From: Marinobacter salexigens
GTDB taxonomy: Bacteria > Pseudomonadota > Gammaproteobacteria > Pseudomonadales > Oleiphilaceae
Assembly (NCBI RefSeq): GCF_018860765.1
Contig: NZ_JAHKPV010000006.1
Coordinates: forward strand, 194,740 to 258,739
Direction: 5' to 3'
DNA: 64,000 nucleotides
The translations under genes were made by a program, and so were the position numbers. Within the stretch, counting starts at the first letter, position 1, and the number at the start of each line of letters is the position of its first letter. The notes beneath the pieces were generated by a model that did no database searches, was not told the DNA's origin, and saw only the letters and a list, made by a program, of their open reading frames with translations. Positions 37,804 through 48,748 of this stretch are shown here, piece by piece.

Positions 37804-38397
37804 ATGAGCAATATGACGAATCAGAACCCTTCTCCAGACTCCAATACTCGCCAGCTTCCTGGCGACATAGCGGTGTGGATCTTTATTTTCGCCGAACTGG
37901 CGGTATTCGGCATCATGTTCATCGCCTTTGCGGTTGCACGTAGCATGGACCCGACCACCTTTCACGCTGGCCGCGAAGTTCTGCATCCGCTAGTCGGCTT
38001 GTTGAATACCGCTGCGCTGATTACTGCCAGCTATTTCGTCGCAACCGCTGTCCATCAACTTCGCCACAGACGGACTGGCACTCAATGGCGGCTTTGGCTG
38101 GCAGTTGCGGTTTCCTGCGTTTACACCGTTGGCAAAATGTATGAGTACGTGAATCTGTACAGTCAAGGCTACAATCTAGGTACGGATACTTTCTTCATGT
38201 TCTACTTTTTCCTAACGTTTTTTCACTTCATGCACGTGATTCTTGGGCAGGTCATTTTGATCGTTCTGGCGGTTAAAGTCGGCAATGGCGACTACGACGG
38301 CTCGGATATGAATGGCATGGAATCCGGCGCTTCGTACTGGCACATGGTGGATTTGGTGTGGCTGGTGTTGTTTCCGATGATTTACGTTCTGGCCTAG
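37804..38397 (+). CDS. norE: NorE, cytochrome c oxidase subunit III-like protein
   Basis: 197 residues and five helices, homologous to subunit III of heme-copper oxidases (WIFIFAELAVFGIMF, FFHFMHVILGQ, YWHMVDLVWLVLFP). NorE is not essential but raises NO reductase activity in known denitrifiers. Starts one base after the norD stop. Confidence 0.92.
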   Translation: MSNMTNQNPSPDSNTRQLPGDIAVWIFIFAELAVFGIMFIAFAVARSMDPTTFHAGREVLHPLVGLLNTAALITASYFVATAVHQLRHRRTGTQWRLWLAVAVSCVYTVGKMYEYVNLYSQGYNLGTDTFFMFYFFLTFFHFMHVILGQVILIVLAVKVGNGDYDGSDMNGMESGASYWHMVDLVWLVLFPMIYVLA

Positions 38398-38409
38398 GGA
38401 GAGCTGAGT

Positions 38410-38649
38410 ATGCTGACGGTTTATTTTGCACTTATGATTTGCACAGCCCTGCCGGTGATCGCACTAAAGGCTGGAATCGGCCCGGAGTTCTTGGCCTGGC
38501 TGGTTTTTGGAATGGTCATCGTGAAGGCGTTGCTGTTGGTCGATCACTTCATGGAAATGAAACACGCACCGCGCGCCTGGAGGTTGGCGGCCCAGTTATG
38601 GGCCCCTGTGGTGATCGTTACTGTTGCAGGGTTTCATATAATCACATGA
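38410..38649 (+). CDS. norF: NorF-like small membrane protein (COX4-type)
   Basis: 79 residues with two or three helices. KALLLVDHFMEMKHAPRAWR is the motif shared by NorF and bacterial cytochrome oxidase subunit IV-like proteins. Follows norE by 12 bases and ends the operon. Confidence 0.88.
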   Translation: MLTVYFALMICTALPVIALKAGIGPEFLAWLVFGMVIVKALLLVDHFMEMKHAPRAWRLAAQLWAPVVIVTVAGFHIIT

Positions 38650-38704
38650 CGAACAATAAGACAGCATCACAACCTTTAGCGATGCGCTTCAACTAATTAT
38701 AAAG

Positions 38705-38730
38705 GCCGACCCATGATCACATGGGCCGGC
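38705..38730 (-). terminator. Intrinsic terminator-like hairpin between norF and the nucleotidase gene
   Basis: Arms GCCGACCCAT and ATGGGCCGGC (38705-38714, 38721-38730) pair with one mismatch around a six-base loop. On the minus strand it is followed by CTTTATAATT, so it fits the minus-strand gene best; it may also act on nor transcripts. Confidence 0.55.
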
Positions 38731-38757
38731 GATTAGACGTCATACTATAGCTATGTG

Positions 38758-40587
38758 TTAGTTGGCAGGAGCATTGTAAGACTTGGTTGAGTAATCTCCC
38801 AGAACCGGCTTACTGATGGCATTTTGCTCAACGACATAGTCCACGAAGGACTGGGCGTAATCCAGAAAAGTGTCGACCGAGCGACCGTCACCCGTGACCG
38901 TCCCGAATGTAACGTACCCATCCCGACCGGCTCCGGTGAAGCTGTTGGTGACCACGTTCAGGCTCTCAGCATCAGTCAATGCGCGCCATTGGGTCTCATC
39001 CCGACCCTTGACTTCAATATTGTACAACTGGTCGCCTTCACTGCGCGTCATGTCCACATCCCATCGAAGGCCTGCTGCGTAGGGATAGGCGCCGGTGGAG
39101 CCGTCCGGGGCATGGGCGAACATAACCGCTTCGTTCAGTACTTGGCGGATTTCCGCGCCTGTCATAGTCAGATCTACAAGTGTGTTGGCAAAGGGCAACA
39201 ACGTGTAAGCATCACCAATGGTGACGTCTCCGGCCTCTATGTCTGTGCGCACTCCACCGGCGTTCTGGATCGATACGTCGGCATTCTTACTCAGGAACAG
39301 AAAGGCCTGAGCAACAATATTGGCGATGTCACCGCCGCGCTCTTCTGTGCTTCCGTCGCAGCTTGGAAGGCTGCTTCGACCCTGACCGGGGATACGTTCG
39401 AGGCAGAGATCCTCCGTTGCGGTACCTACAACGTTATTTCGGAAAGTATCCAGTTGCTGAGTATAGTTGGCCAAGGCATTGGCCACAGTGGCATCCTCAG
39501 TCACAATGCTCAATTGCGGAGCGTCGTCAACGGCATTCATGATCGCCTGAAGTTCTGCCCCAGTGGGAGTATATTCGGTGCCTTCACCATCCTCACGAAC
39601 GATTTCATCCCCTAGCAGAAGATGCGGAACACCCGAGCAGGATTCCACAATACCCTCAGCGTTCCACTGGATGTTAAGTTCACCAACGACTTGAGAATAC
39701 TGCCATGCTTGCGCTACACACACTTTATCGCCGTCTGCATTAGTGCGTTCGGTTGGGAAAGGACCTGCAGATGTAAGGCCGAAACTGGAAAAATCACCCA
39801 AAAGGGTGTGAGAGTCACCTCCAATTATGACGTCCACACCAGACAAGGTCTCTGCCAGCGCCAGATCATTCTCGTATTGGTAGTGGGTCAGCAGAATGAT
39901 CTTGTTAACGCCGTTCGCTTCCAGTTCATTAATTGCCGATTGGGCAGTTTCGGTTTCGTCCAGGAACTGGGTGGTCGCCAGAGGGCTGGAGCTGTTCCGG
40001 GTTTTGTTGCCTATATCGATGCCGATAATGCCCACTTTTTGACCAGCGACTTCCTTCACGACATAAGGCTTGATGTAATCATCAACGGCAGTCGGTGCCA
40101 GAGGGGTACCTACTTCCGGGATAACATTGGCGGCCAATACGGATGTCTGGCAACTTCCATCTGCAAGGAAATCAAGGAACTTTTTCAGTCCTTCATCGCC
40201 CCGGTCGAACTCGTGGTTGCCCAGAGCGAACGCGTCAAAACAGACCAAGTTCATTAACTCGGCATCCGCTTCACCCTCATAGGCGGTGAAGTAAAGGGTG
40301 CCTGTGATAGCGTCACCCGCGTGTAGCTTGAGCACGTTATCCAATGCCAACTCGCGTTCGGCAATTTTGGCGGCAACACGAGGAAAGCCGCCAGCGGAAA
40401 ACTCAGTGTCCTGCCCGCCAATAGTCAGCAACTGCGAGTCACCCTCCAGGTGAGAGTGGTGGTCATTGATGTGAAGGACGTTCAGGCTCAAAGGCGCAGC
40501 CGAGATGTTGCTGTTATCGTCGCTATCGCTGTTGCAGCCGACCAAGGCGATGAGAGGAAGTGTTATCCAGACAGACTTACGAATCAT
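38758..40587 (-). CDS. 5'-nucleotidase/UshA-type metallophosphoesterase lipoprotein
   Basis: 609 residues. Lipobox LVGC at about residue 18, followed by a Ser/Asp-rich linker. The N-terminal calcineurin-like phosphoesterase domain has INDHHSHLEG, HAGDAITGT, GNHEFDRG and GGDSHTLL metal motifs; the C-terminal 5'-nucleotidase domain has QNAGGVRTDI and the aromatic NSFTGAGRDGY region. Likely degrades nucleotides or similar phosphate esters outside the inner membrane. Not obviously linked to denitrification. Confidence 0.9.
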   Translation of the reverse strand: MIRKSVWITLPLIALVGCNSDSDDNSNISAAPLSLNVLHINDHHSHLEGDSQLLTIGGQDTEFSAGGFPRVAAKIAERELALDNVLKLHAGDAITGTLYFTAYEGEADAELMNLVCFDAFALGNHEFDRGDEGLKKFLDFLADGSCQTSVLAANVIPEVGTPLAPTAVDDYIKPYVVKEVAGQKVGIIGIDIGNKTRNSSSPLATTQFLDETETAQSAINELEANGVNKIILLTHYQYENDLALAETLSGVDVIIGGDSHTLLGDFSSFGLTSAGPFPTERTNADGDKVCVAQAWQYSQVVGELNIQWNAEGIVESCSGVPHLLLGDEIVREDGEGTEYTPTGAELQAIMNAVDDAPQLSIVTEDATVANALANYTQQLDTFRNNVVGTATEDLCLERIPGQGRSSLPSCDGSTEERGGDIANIVAQAFLFLSKNADVSIQNAGGVRTDIEAGDVTIGDAYTLLPFANTLVDLTMTGAEIRQVLNEAVMFAHAPDGSTGAYPYAAGLRWDVDMTRSEGDQLYNIEVKGRDETQWRALTDAESLNVVTNSFTGAGRDGYVTFGTVTGDGRSVDTFLDYAQSFVDYVVEQNAISKPVLGDYSTKSYNAPAN

Positions 40588-40753
40588 TTACTGACTCCAG
40601 ATTATTTATGAATAATCTGATACTCCCCTCATTTGAAGTCAGTAAGGTGATGCTTTTGTTGCAAGAAAATTAACAGCCGCCTGACCCTACCTCGACATTT
40701 CGGTCCATTAAAAGCGGGAAAAGGTCTATTTTGTGGTCACAGCAGCAAGGAAT

Positions 40754-40777
40754 CTGGGCTCGAAAGTACAAGCCCAG
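40754..40777. terminator. Hairpin after the minus-strand nir/norQ operon
   Basis: CTGGGCT (40754-40760) and AGCCCAG (40771-40777) with a ten-base loop, 23 bases past the end of the 124-residue membrane gene. Only a weak T-rich stretch follows on the minus strand. The rest of 40588-40799 shows no gene. Confidence 0.4.
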
Positions 40778-40799
40778 ACGCAAAGCCCCTCAAAACAGG

Positions 40800-41174
40800 C
40801 TAAAGCCACTTAGCCGGAAACAAAGGCGGCTTATCAGACATGGCTTGAGCCAGAGAAATCATTCCCCACAGCACAAAACCGGTATGTAGCGCGATTGCCC
40901 AAACCAAAGCAAAGGTGCCGAAATGGCCAACATCGCCGAAGGCCATCCAGCTAATAAGAACACCTGAACTGATCAAGACAAAGCCAATCAACGACATAAA
41001 CAACGCCGCCCGGGTATGGGCTCGGCGCAGCTCGTTGGTTTCAGGGCTTTTAATAAACAGCCAAAACAAAATCACAAAACCAATAACCGGCGTTGCCAAT
41101 AGATTCAGCAAATACCAAACAACGGGAACAATCGCTCCGCTAGCGGGTTTATTCCGGGCGCCCGAATACTGCAT
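40800..41174 (-). CDS. Small membrane protein linked to norQ, unknown function
   Basis: 124 residues with three or four helices (about 15-43, 55-80 and 85-112). No catalytic motif recognised. It starts inside norQ (26-base overlap), so production is coupled to NorQ. Short membrane genes often accompany nirQ/norQ in denitrifiers; a role in NO reductase or nitrite reductase assembly is inferred from position only. Confidence 0.7.
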   Translation of the reverse strand: MQYSGARNKPASGAIVPVVWYLLNLLATPVIGFVILFWLFIKSPETNELRRAHTRAALFMSLIGFVLISSGVLISWMAFGDVGHFGTFALVWAIALHTGFVLWGMISLAQAMSDKPPLFPAKWL

Positions 41175-41928
41175 ATACCACCTCCATCAATGAAATAACT
41201 GTTGCTTCGTCGTCTGACAATGGCTCGATCATGCCTGCGCGGCAGGCTATCTCTGCAGGCAAGCCAGCGCGAATCAATAGCGCTGTGTGTATTAGCAGCC
41301 GGGTTGATGCGGCCTCTTCAAGATCGTGGTCTTTTAAATTACGCAGCGCTGTCGCCAGATTTACAAGTTGCTTCGCAAGATCTCGGTCGCATCCGGACTC
41401 TTCCGCTACGATGGTTTGTTCCGCCTCTTCGGAAGGGTAATCAAACCGCAAGGATACAAATCTTTGGCGCGTGCTGGGCTTCATGCCTTTGAGTAGGCTC
41501 TGGTAACCCGGGTTGTAGGAGACCACTAGCATAAAGCCGGGTGCTGCTGTGAGCAGTTCGCCGGTACGTTCTATGGGCAATTCCCGGCGGTCATCTGCCA
41601 GCGGGTGTAGCACTACCGTTGTGTCTTTGCGGGCTTCTACCACTTCGTCCAAGTAGCAAATGCCGCCTTCACGAACCGCGCGGGTCAATGGGCCATCCTG
41701 CCAATAGGTGCCTTCCGGGCCGATGAGGTGGCGTCCAACCAAATCGGCGGCGGTCAGGTCGTCGTGGCAGGCTACGGTATAAACCGGCCGTTTCAGCTTC
41801 TCAGCCATGTAACGGACAAAGCGAGTTTTACCGCAGCCTGTCGGTCCTTTAATTAGAACCGGCAGGCCGTTATCGGCTGCGGCTTGGAAAAGTTCTATCT
41901 CATTACCAACTGGCTGGTAAAACGTCAT
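41149..41928 (-). CDS. norQ: AAA+ ATPase NorQ/NirQ (MoxR/CbbQ family)
   Basis: 259 residues. Walker A GPTGCGKT (28-35), Walker B ICYLDEVVEAR, sensor motif VVSYNPGYQS, and the RQRF arginine-finger region. Partner of NorD in activating NO reductase; known as NirQ in Pseudomonas. Here it stands 30 bases after nirF in a nirC-nirF-norQ operon rather than beside norD, so nitrite and NO reductase maturation are produced together. Confidence 0.94.
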   Translation of the reverse strand: MTFYQPVGNEIELFQAAADNGLPVLIKGPTGCGKTRFVRYMAEKLKRPVYTVACHDDLTAADLVGRHLIGPEGTYWQDGPLTRAVREGGICYLDEVVEARKDTTVVLHPLADDRRELPIERTGELLTAAPGFMLVVSYNPGYQSLLKGMKPSTRQRFVSLRFDYPSEEAEQTIVAEESGCDRDLAKQLVNLATALRNLKDHDLEEAASTRLLIHTALLIRAGLPAEIACRAGMIEPLSDDEATVISLMEVVYAVFGRPE

Positions 41929-41958
41929 TTGAGGAAGCCTCTGGTTACTGGCTTGAAG

Positions 41959-43182
41959 TTATAGACCGAGCACATGGGCCCGACTGGAAAAGAAAATGCC
42001 GCTGGGCTTTATCGCATCCAGTTCTGCAACAGGCTCAAGAGTTCGAGTGTTGTAAACCGTAACCCGATTGCTGTCTCTAGAGGACACCCAGACTTCCTCA
42101 CCCCTTGGAGTAAATTCCATGTGCAGCACAGCCTTGCCCGGTTCAAGCGTGCGAATTATTTTGCGAGTTTGAGAATCAATCACCTGAACTACGTCATTTT
42201 TTGGATGCGCAAAGCTCACCCATATTCTTCGGTTATCGGGGCTCGCCATCACGAAAACCGGCTGTCCCTGCACCGGTATCTTGTCCACCAGCGACCAGTC
42301 ACTCATATCGGCCACCAGCACCTGATGGTGGCCTACAGCCGGCACGAATGCCCGGCCATCAGCAACCGTCCAGCCTTCAAGGTGCGGCATCTTATAGACG
42401 GGGAGCTGTTGCTCGCCTTTGCCGTAATGCGGCAGAATTTCGGTAACACCTGCGCCGGTGTCCCACAAATCCAGCATGGACAACCCATCTTCGCCAAACA
42501 GACCAGCAATGTAATAACGTCCGTCCGGTGTGATCATGGAATCGTAGGGGGCTTTTCCAGCATCGAACCGGGTCACTTCAGGCTTGCTGCTTGTAGTGTC
42601 ATCCGGCATATCCAAAATCCAAATTTGCCCGGCATCAAACAGGCTGAACACAAAACGATTGCCCGGCGCATCTACCAGACCAACGGTTTTTGATTGTGCG
42701 GTTTCACCGCTCTCCCGAACATAGGTAGCTGGGACATCAGCCACCAATTCCAACGTTTTGCTGTCAAAAACCTTCACCCCACCTGGCTCGTAATTAGACA
42801 CCGCAACGAAGCGGCCGTCCTGAGAAATCGCGCCACCAATACTGTTACCGGATTGAATTACCCGGCCAACGATGGACTGAGTAAGCAGGTCCACCTTAGT
42901 GAGACCTCCGTCGCGGCCAAACACGAATCCGTAACGGGCATCCCGAGAGTAAACCACTGAGGCATGAGATAAGTCCCCTAGCCCTTCAATGCGGTTGATC
43001 ACACTGTGACTGGTCGTGTTAATAACCAATAAAGAGCCACTTGCACGTTCGACAATCAAACCCAAATCACCGGTGCCCATCAAGCCACCGCTGGAGCCGG
43101 AAAGAGACTGACAACCACTCAGTAGCACCGAAAACACTGACAGCAAAAGCACACGCTTCACACAGCGGGTCACTCGAAACAT
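41959..43182 (-). CDS. nirF: Heme d1 biosynthesis protein NirF (lipoprotein form)
   Basis: 407 residues; eight-bladed propeller similar to the d1 domain of NirS. The N-terminus has a lipobox, LLSGC, so it is probably anchored at the periplasmic face. Motifs MPHLEGWTVADGRAF and HMEFTPRGEEVWVSSRDSN are NirF-like. It acts late in heme d1 assembly on side chains of the tetrapyrrole. GGAGGAC seven bases before the ATG is a strong ribosome site. Confidence 0.93.
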   Translation of the reverse strand: MFRVTRCVKRVLLLSVFSVLLSGCQSLSGSSGGLMGTGDLGLIVERASGSLLVINTTSHSVINRIEGLGDLSHASVVYSRDARYGFVFGRDGGLTKVDLLTQSIVGRVIQSGNSIGGAISQDGRFVAVSNYEPGGVKVFDSKTLELVADVPATYVRESGETAQSKTVGLVDAPGNRFVFSLFDAGQIWILDMPDDTTSSKPEVTRFDAGKAPYDSMITPDGRYYIAGLFGEDGLSMLDLWDTGAGVTEILPHYGKGEQQLPVYKMPHLEGWTVADGRAFVPAVGHHQVLVADMSDWSLVDKIPVQGQPVFVMASPDNRRIWVSFAHPKNDVVQVIDSQTRKIIRTLEPGKAVLHMEFTPRGEEVWVSSRDSNRVTVYNTRTLEPVAELDAIKPSGIFFSSRAHVLGL

Positions 43183-43205
43183 CGGGTACGTCCTCCAGAC
43201 ACATA

Positions 43206-43571
43206 TTAGGGCGAGACCAGCTCACCGGTCTTTAACTGATGACTGATCCATTCAATATCAACAGGCGCTAGCAGAGGCTTCCAGGGCGGCATTGCAGTCC
43301 CCGGAATACCCTCTCGGATAATGGCCGCGATAGCTTTTTCTGGTAGGTGACTAAGGTTTTCGGGTCTTAGAGCCGGGCCAAGTCCGCCTTTTAGCGTCAT
43401 TCCGTGGCAGGAGCCACAGTCTTGCATCACAAGGTTTTCAAGAGCGGACAGACTAGACGATGGCTCTGGTTGGCCATCCGCCAGCAGTGCAGATGGCGAC
43501 AAAATCACCATCAACAACACCTGTATGAGGCCAAATGGCCAACTAGCTTTATTCCTTTCGAAACCATTCAC
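43206..43571 (-). CDS. nirC: c-type cytochrome NirC
   Basis: 121 residues: signal segment about 11-31, one heme motif CGSCH (C52, C55, H56) and a probable Met ligand in GTAMPPW. NirC is a small periplasmic cytochrome implicated in NirS maturation or as its electron donor. GTG start at 43571 with GGGAG about ten bases upstream. Divergent from nirS, with nirF following. Confidence 0.9.
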   Translation of the reverse strand: MNGFERNKASWPFGLIQVLLMVILSPSALLADGQPEPSSSLSALENLVMQDCGSCHGMTLKGGLGPALRPENLSHLPEKAIAAIIREGIPGTAMPPWKPLLAPVDIEWISHQLKTGELVSP

Positions 43572-43684
43572 AGCATGATTTCTCCCATGGCTCTGTAGCA
43601 GGTTTTCAACATAGTGGTGCAGCCTACCAAACGCATCTTTGATATTGGTTAAAAACGTGCCCCGTCACAACAACTCTTTGGTTA

Positions 43685-43700
43685 TACCCATGGGTGGGTA
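43685..43700. promoter_or_regulatory. NarL-type 7-2-7 site in the nirC/nirS divergent promoter
   Basis: TACCCAT-GG-GTGGGTA. The left heptamer is a full match to TACYYMT and the right (inverted TACCCAC) 6/7. Lies 31 bases (centre to centre about 38) before the Anr-like box. Confidence 0.65.
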
Positions 43701-43723
43701 CTCACTGGACAAATAATATATAT

Positions 43724-43737
43724 CTGATTTTAATCAA
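43724..43737 (+). promoter_or_regulatory. Anr/Dnr box upstream of nirS
   Basis: CTGATTTTAATCAA matches TTGAT-N4-ATCAA at 9/10. The centre is 67 bases before the nirS ATG, giving a predicted start near 43772. A good -10 hexamer at the expected place is not obvious (TCTAAC at 43763 is the best). ATCAA occurs again just downstream (TTCATCAAGG). Confidence 0.75.
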
Positions 43738-43779
43738 TGTTCATCAAGGTAAAGAAGAGAACTCTAACAACACTCTTAA

Positions 43780-45522
<1,743 letters not shown>

Positions 45523-45559
45523 AAAGCGTAAAACCGCGCCGACCCGGAGAATACGAGCA

Positions 45560-46024
45560 ATGAGACTGGACCAAACGGACCAACAACTGATCAATCACTT
45601 TCAGCGGCATTTGCCGGTGTGTGAACGACCCTATCTGGAGATGTCCCGACAACTCGGCATTTCCGAACAGGAGGTCATTGAGCGGTTGCAGTCGTTACAG
45701 TCTCACGATGTCGTTGGCCGGGTCGGGCCGGTGTTTGAGCACAGCCAGGCAGGTGCAAGCCTGTTGGCTGCTGTGGCGGCTCCCGAGGAGCAAATGGATC
45801 TGGTGGCCGCTCGTATCAACCGTGCTCCGGGGGTGAATCACAATTACGCCCGGGAGCACACCTACAATCTCTGGTTTGTGATGACAGCACCGGATTACGA
45901 ACTTCTGGAAGAGCATCTCGACGAACTGGAACAGGAATTGAAACTGCCCATGCTTCGCCTACCCATGGTTGAGGGTTATCACATCGACCTCGGCTTCGAT
46001 ATCGACTGGGAGGCCTTGTCATGA
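45560..46024 (+). CDS. nirD: Siroheme decarboxylase subunit NirD
   Basis: 154 residues, Lrp/AsnC-like fold. With NirL, NirG and NirH it removes two acetate carboxyls of siroheme in heme d1 synthesis. The RPYLEMSRQLGISEQEVIERL segment and NYAREHTYNLWFV are family motifs. An earlier in-frame start lies inside nirS. The stop overlaps the nirL ATG (ATGA). Confidence 0.92.
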   Translation: MRLDQTDQQLINHFQRHLPVCERPYLEMSRQLGISEQEVIERLQSLQSHDVVGRVGPVFEHSQAGASLLAAVAAPEEQMDLVAARINRAPGVNHNYAREHTYNLWFVMTAPDYELLEEHLDELEQELKLPMLRLPMVEGYHIDLGFDIDWEALS

Positions 46025-46554
46025 GCCAACTTATTTCGGCCGACCGTCTCGCTCTGGATGCTGCAACTTCAACAAGCGCCTGGGGCTTGTTGCGGCTCAG
46101 ACAGCAACTTGAGCAGGGGCTGCCGCTTGTGCCCCGGCCTTATCTGGCTCTTGCAGAGCGAACCGGCCTCTCTGAGCAGGAAGTGATAAACGCCATTACT
46201 CAATGGCAGAACGACGGCCTGATCAAACGTTTCGGGCTGGTGGTGAAACACCGCACACTGGGCTACACCGCCAACGCCATGGTGGTCTGGAACATCCCCG
46301 ATGAGCAGATACAGGCGCTGGGCAAAGCCATGGCCGACGTGCCATTTATCACTCTTTGTTACCAACGCCCGAGACGACTCCCAGACTGGCCTTACAACCT
46401 GTTCTGTATGATTCACGGCACCAACCGCGAACGCGTACTAACACAGCTAGACAGCCTGATTGCTGACCACAGCCTCCAGCACATTCAACATTCCGTGCTG
46501 TTCAGCAATAAGGCGTACAGACAGCGTGGAGGACGCTATGTCAACCACGACTGA
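46021..46554 (+). CDS. nirL: Siroheme decarboxylase subunit NirL
   Basis: 177-residue Lrp-like protein with LVPRPYLALAERTGLSEQEV, LIKRFGLVVKHRTLGY and CYQRPRRLPDWPYNLFCMIHG, the motifs of the NirL/NirH pair. Overlaps nirD by four and nirG by 17 bases. Confidence 0.92.
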   Translation: MSQLISADRLALDAATSTSAWGLLRLRQQLEQGLPLVPRPYLALAERTGLSEQEVINAITQWQNDGLIKRFGLVVKHRTLGYTANAMVVWNIPDEQIQALGKAMADVPFITLCYQRPRRLPDWPYNLFCMIHGTNRERVLTQLDSLIADHSLQHIQHSVLFSNKAYRQRGGRYVNHD

Positions 46555-47026
46555 ATCCCGACGCCAAGCGCCAATTGCAGATCTGAACCCAGCTGAGAAG
46601 GCTCTGATCAACCGTTTGCAGCACGGATTGCCGCTCGTACGCCAACCTTACGCGGCAGTGGCAGAAGAGCTCGATCTCAGCGAGCAACAAGTACTGGACA
46701 CGGTTGGAAAACTGCTTGCTGAAGGTGTGCTTACCCGCTTCGGTCCCATGTTCCATGCGGGTGAATTAGGTGGCGGCCTCACGCTCGCAGCCATGCGCAT
46801 TCCAGAGGCAGATTTCGAGCGGGTTACCGAACAGGTAAACAGCTTTGACGAAGTCGCACACAACTACCGCCGCGAACATGATCTGAATATGTGGTTTGTT
46901 CTGGCAACTGAAACTCAAGCCGCCATTGCCAACACCGTCAGCGCCATTGAAGACACCACCGGTTACCCGGTTTACAACATGCCAAAGGAGCAGGAGTTCC
47001 ATGTCCACCTCCACTTCCCTGTCTGA
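46538..47026 (+). CDS. nirG: Siroheme decarboxylase subunit NirG
   Basis: 162 residues; resembles NirD (RFGPMFHAGELGG, AHNYRREHDLNMWFV). The ATG at 46538 follows GGAGGAC, a strong site inside nirL. Overlaps nirH by 26 bases. Confidence 0.92.
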   Translation: MSTTTESRRQAPIADLNPAEKALINRLQHGLPLVRQPYAAVAEELDLSEQQVLDTVGKLLAEGVLTRFGPMFHAGELGGGLTLAAMRIPEADFERVTEQVNSFDEVAHNYRREHDLNMWFVLATETQAAIANTVSAIEDTTGYPVYNMPKEQEFHVHLHFPV

Positions 47027-47525
47027 CGCCGCAGTACACAACGGCTTCGTAATGACAGAGCGCGACCGCGAACTAATTCTTGCCACTCAGGCAGGCTTGC
47101 CACTGGTATCCGACCCCTGGGCCGAACTGGGCACGAAGCTGAACATGGACGCCGACGAGGTACTTTCCCGCTTCCAGACCCTGCAAGACGCCGGCGTGAT
47201 ACGCCGGGTTGCAGCCGTGCCCGACCACTATCGTCTGGGCTACCGCTACAACGGCATGACCGTGTGGGACATTGCCGACGATCGCATCGCGGAACTGGGC
47301 GCCGTCATCGGTGAACTGCCTTTCGTGAGCCACTGCTATCGCCGGCCACGGCACCTTCCCTATTGGTCTTTCAATCTGTTTGCCATGGTACATGGCACCA
47401 CCCGGGAAGAAGTAGAAGACAAAGCCGCACAGATTCGTGCGGTGCTAGGCGACGCCTGCCGGCAACACACCATTCTTTACAGCTCGGCCATCCTGAAAAA
47501 AACCGGCCTGCGGCTGCGCAAATAA
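47001..47525 (+). CDS. nirH: Siroheme decarboxylase subunit NirH
   Basis: 174 residues; resembles NirL (VIRRVAAVPDHYRLGY, CYRRPRHLPYWSFNLFAMVHG). The ATG at 47001 follows AAGGAGCAGGAG. A longer frame begins inside nirG and is not needed. The NirD/NirG and NirL/NirH likeness shows two ancient duplications. Confidence 0.92.
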   Translation: MSTSTSLSDAAVHNGFVMTERDRELILATQAGLPLVSDPWAELGTKLNMDADEVLSRFQTLQDAGVIRRVAAVPDHYRLGYRYNGMTVWDIADDRIAELGAVIGELPFVSHCYRRPRHLPYWSFNLFAMVHGTTREEVEDKAAQIRAVLGDACRQHTILYSSAILKKTGLRLRK

Positions 47526-47541
47526 CGCAAGGGGAAGCACC

Positions 47542-48738
47542 ATGTTCAGAATGACCCGCTATATAAAAAGCCTGATGAATCCGGCCCCGGTGAGAGCCAT
47601 CCCCAAGCCCTCCGGTCCGGTGGTGATCTGGAACCTAATCCGCCGCTGCAACCTCACCTGCAAGCACTGCTATTCGATTTCTGCGGATATCGATTTCAAG
47701 GGTGAACTGAGTACCGATGAAGTCTATACCGTGATGGACGATCTCAAAGCCTACGGTGTTCCGGTGCTTATCCTTTCCGGAGGCGAACCACTGATGCGCC
47801 CGGATATTTTCGATATTTCACGTCGCGCCAAAGACTTGGGCTTTTACGTAGGCCTGTCCAGCAACGGCACCTTGATTACCGAGGACAACATCCAGCAAAT
47901 TGCTGACGCTGGCTACGATTACGTGGGCATCAGCATTGACGGTCTGGAAGAAACTCACGACGAGTTCCGCCAGAAAAAAGGCGCCTTCGCCGCCTCCATG
48001 AAAGCGGTCAAGCTGTGTAAAGACGTTGGCATTAAAGTAGGCCTGCGCTTCACTCTTACACAAGATAACGCAGTGCAACTGCCCGACATGCTCAAGCTGC
48101 TGGACGAGCACGACATCGACAAGTTCTACCTCTCACACCTCAACTACTCGGGCCGAGGCGGTCGCAATCGCAAGCGCGATGCCTGGTATGACATGACCCG
48201 GGATGCAATGAACCTGTTGTTCAACCATTGCCACGAAGAGCTGAAACGCGGCATAGAACGCGAGTACGTAACCGGTAACAACGATGCCGACGGCCCTTTC
48301 CTGCTCCAGTGGGCGGCAGAGCACTACCCCGATCAGGTATCAGCTCTGGAGCAGCGTTTGGTTAATTGGGGGGGCAACTCCTCCGGCCAGAACGTTTCCA
48401 ACATCGACAATCTGGGCGTCGTTCACCCCGATACTTTTTGGTGGGACTACAATCTGGGCAACGTGCGAGACAAACCCTTTTCACGGATCTGGTCAGAAGC
48501 CGACGATAAGCTAATGCTGGGCTTCCGACTAAAACCGCGGCCTGTGAAAGGCCGCTGTGCGCAATGCCAATATTTAGCAATTTGCAACGGCAACACCCGC
48601 GTAAGGGCCTACAACGTTTCCGGTGATTTTTGGGAAGAAGACCCCGGTTGCTACCTCACCAACGAGGAGATTGGCGTTATCGAAATGCCCCGACGCGTCG
48701 CTGCGCCGGTGGTCGAAATTCCAGTCAACAATCTTTAA
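47542..48738 (+). CDS. nirJ: Radical SAM heme d1 biosynthesis protein NirJ
   Basis: 398 residues. SAM cluster motif CNLTCKHC (C36, C40, C43), ILSGGEP after it, and a C-terminal SPASM-like Cys group ([10 protein letters not shown] and later C). NirJ replaces propionate groups of didecarboxysiroheme by oxo groups. Ribosome site AAGGGGAAG. Confidence 0.95.
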   Translation: MFRMTRYIKSLMNPAPVRAIPKPSGPVVIWNLIRRCNLTCKHCYSISADIDFKGELSTDEVYTVMDDLKAYGVPVLILSGGEPLMRPDIFDISRRAKDLGFYVGLSSNGTLITEDNIQQIADAGYDYVGISIDGLEETHDEFRQKKGAFAASMKAVKLCKDVGIKVGLRFTLTQDNAVQLPDMLKLLDEHDIDKFYLSHLNYSGRGGRNRKRDAWYDMTRDAMNLLFNHCHEELKRGIEREYVTGNNDADGPFLLQWAAEHYPDQVSALEQRLVNWGGNSSGQNVSNIDNLGVVHPDTFWWDYNLGNVRDKPFSRIWSEADDKLMLGFRLKPRPVKGRCAQCQYLAICNGNTRVRAYNVSGDFWEEDPGCYLTNEEIGVIEMPRRVAAPVVEIPVNNL

Positions 48739-48748
48739 GGATCACACC

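Noticed and set aside
39622..40257. Open frame of 211 codons opposite the nucleotidase
   Set aside because: Shadow of a gene with clear metal motifs on the minus strand.
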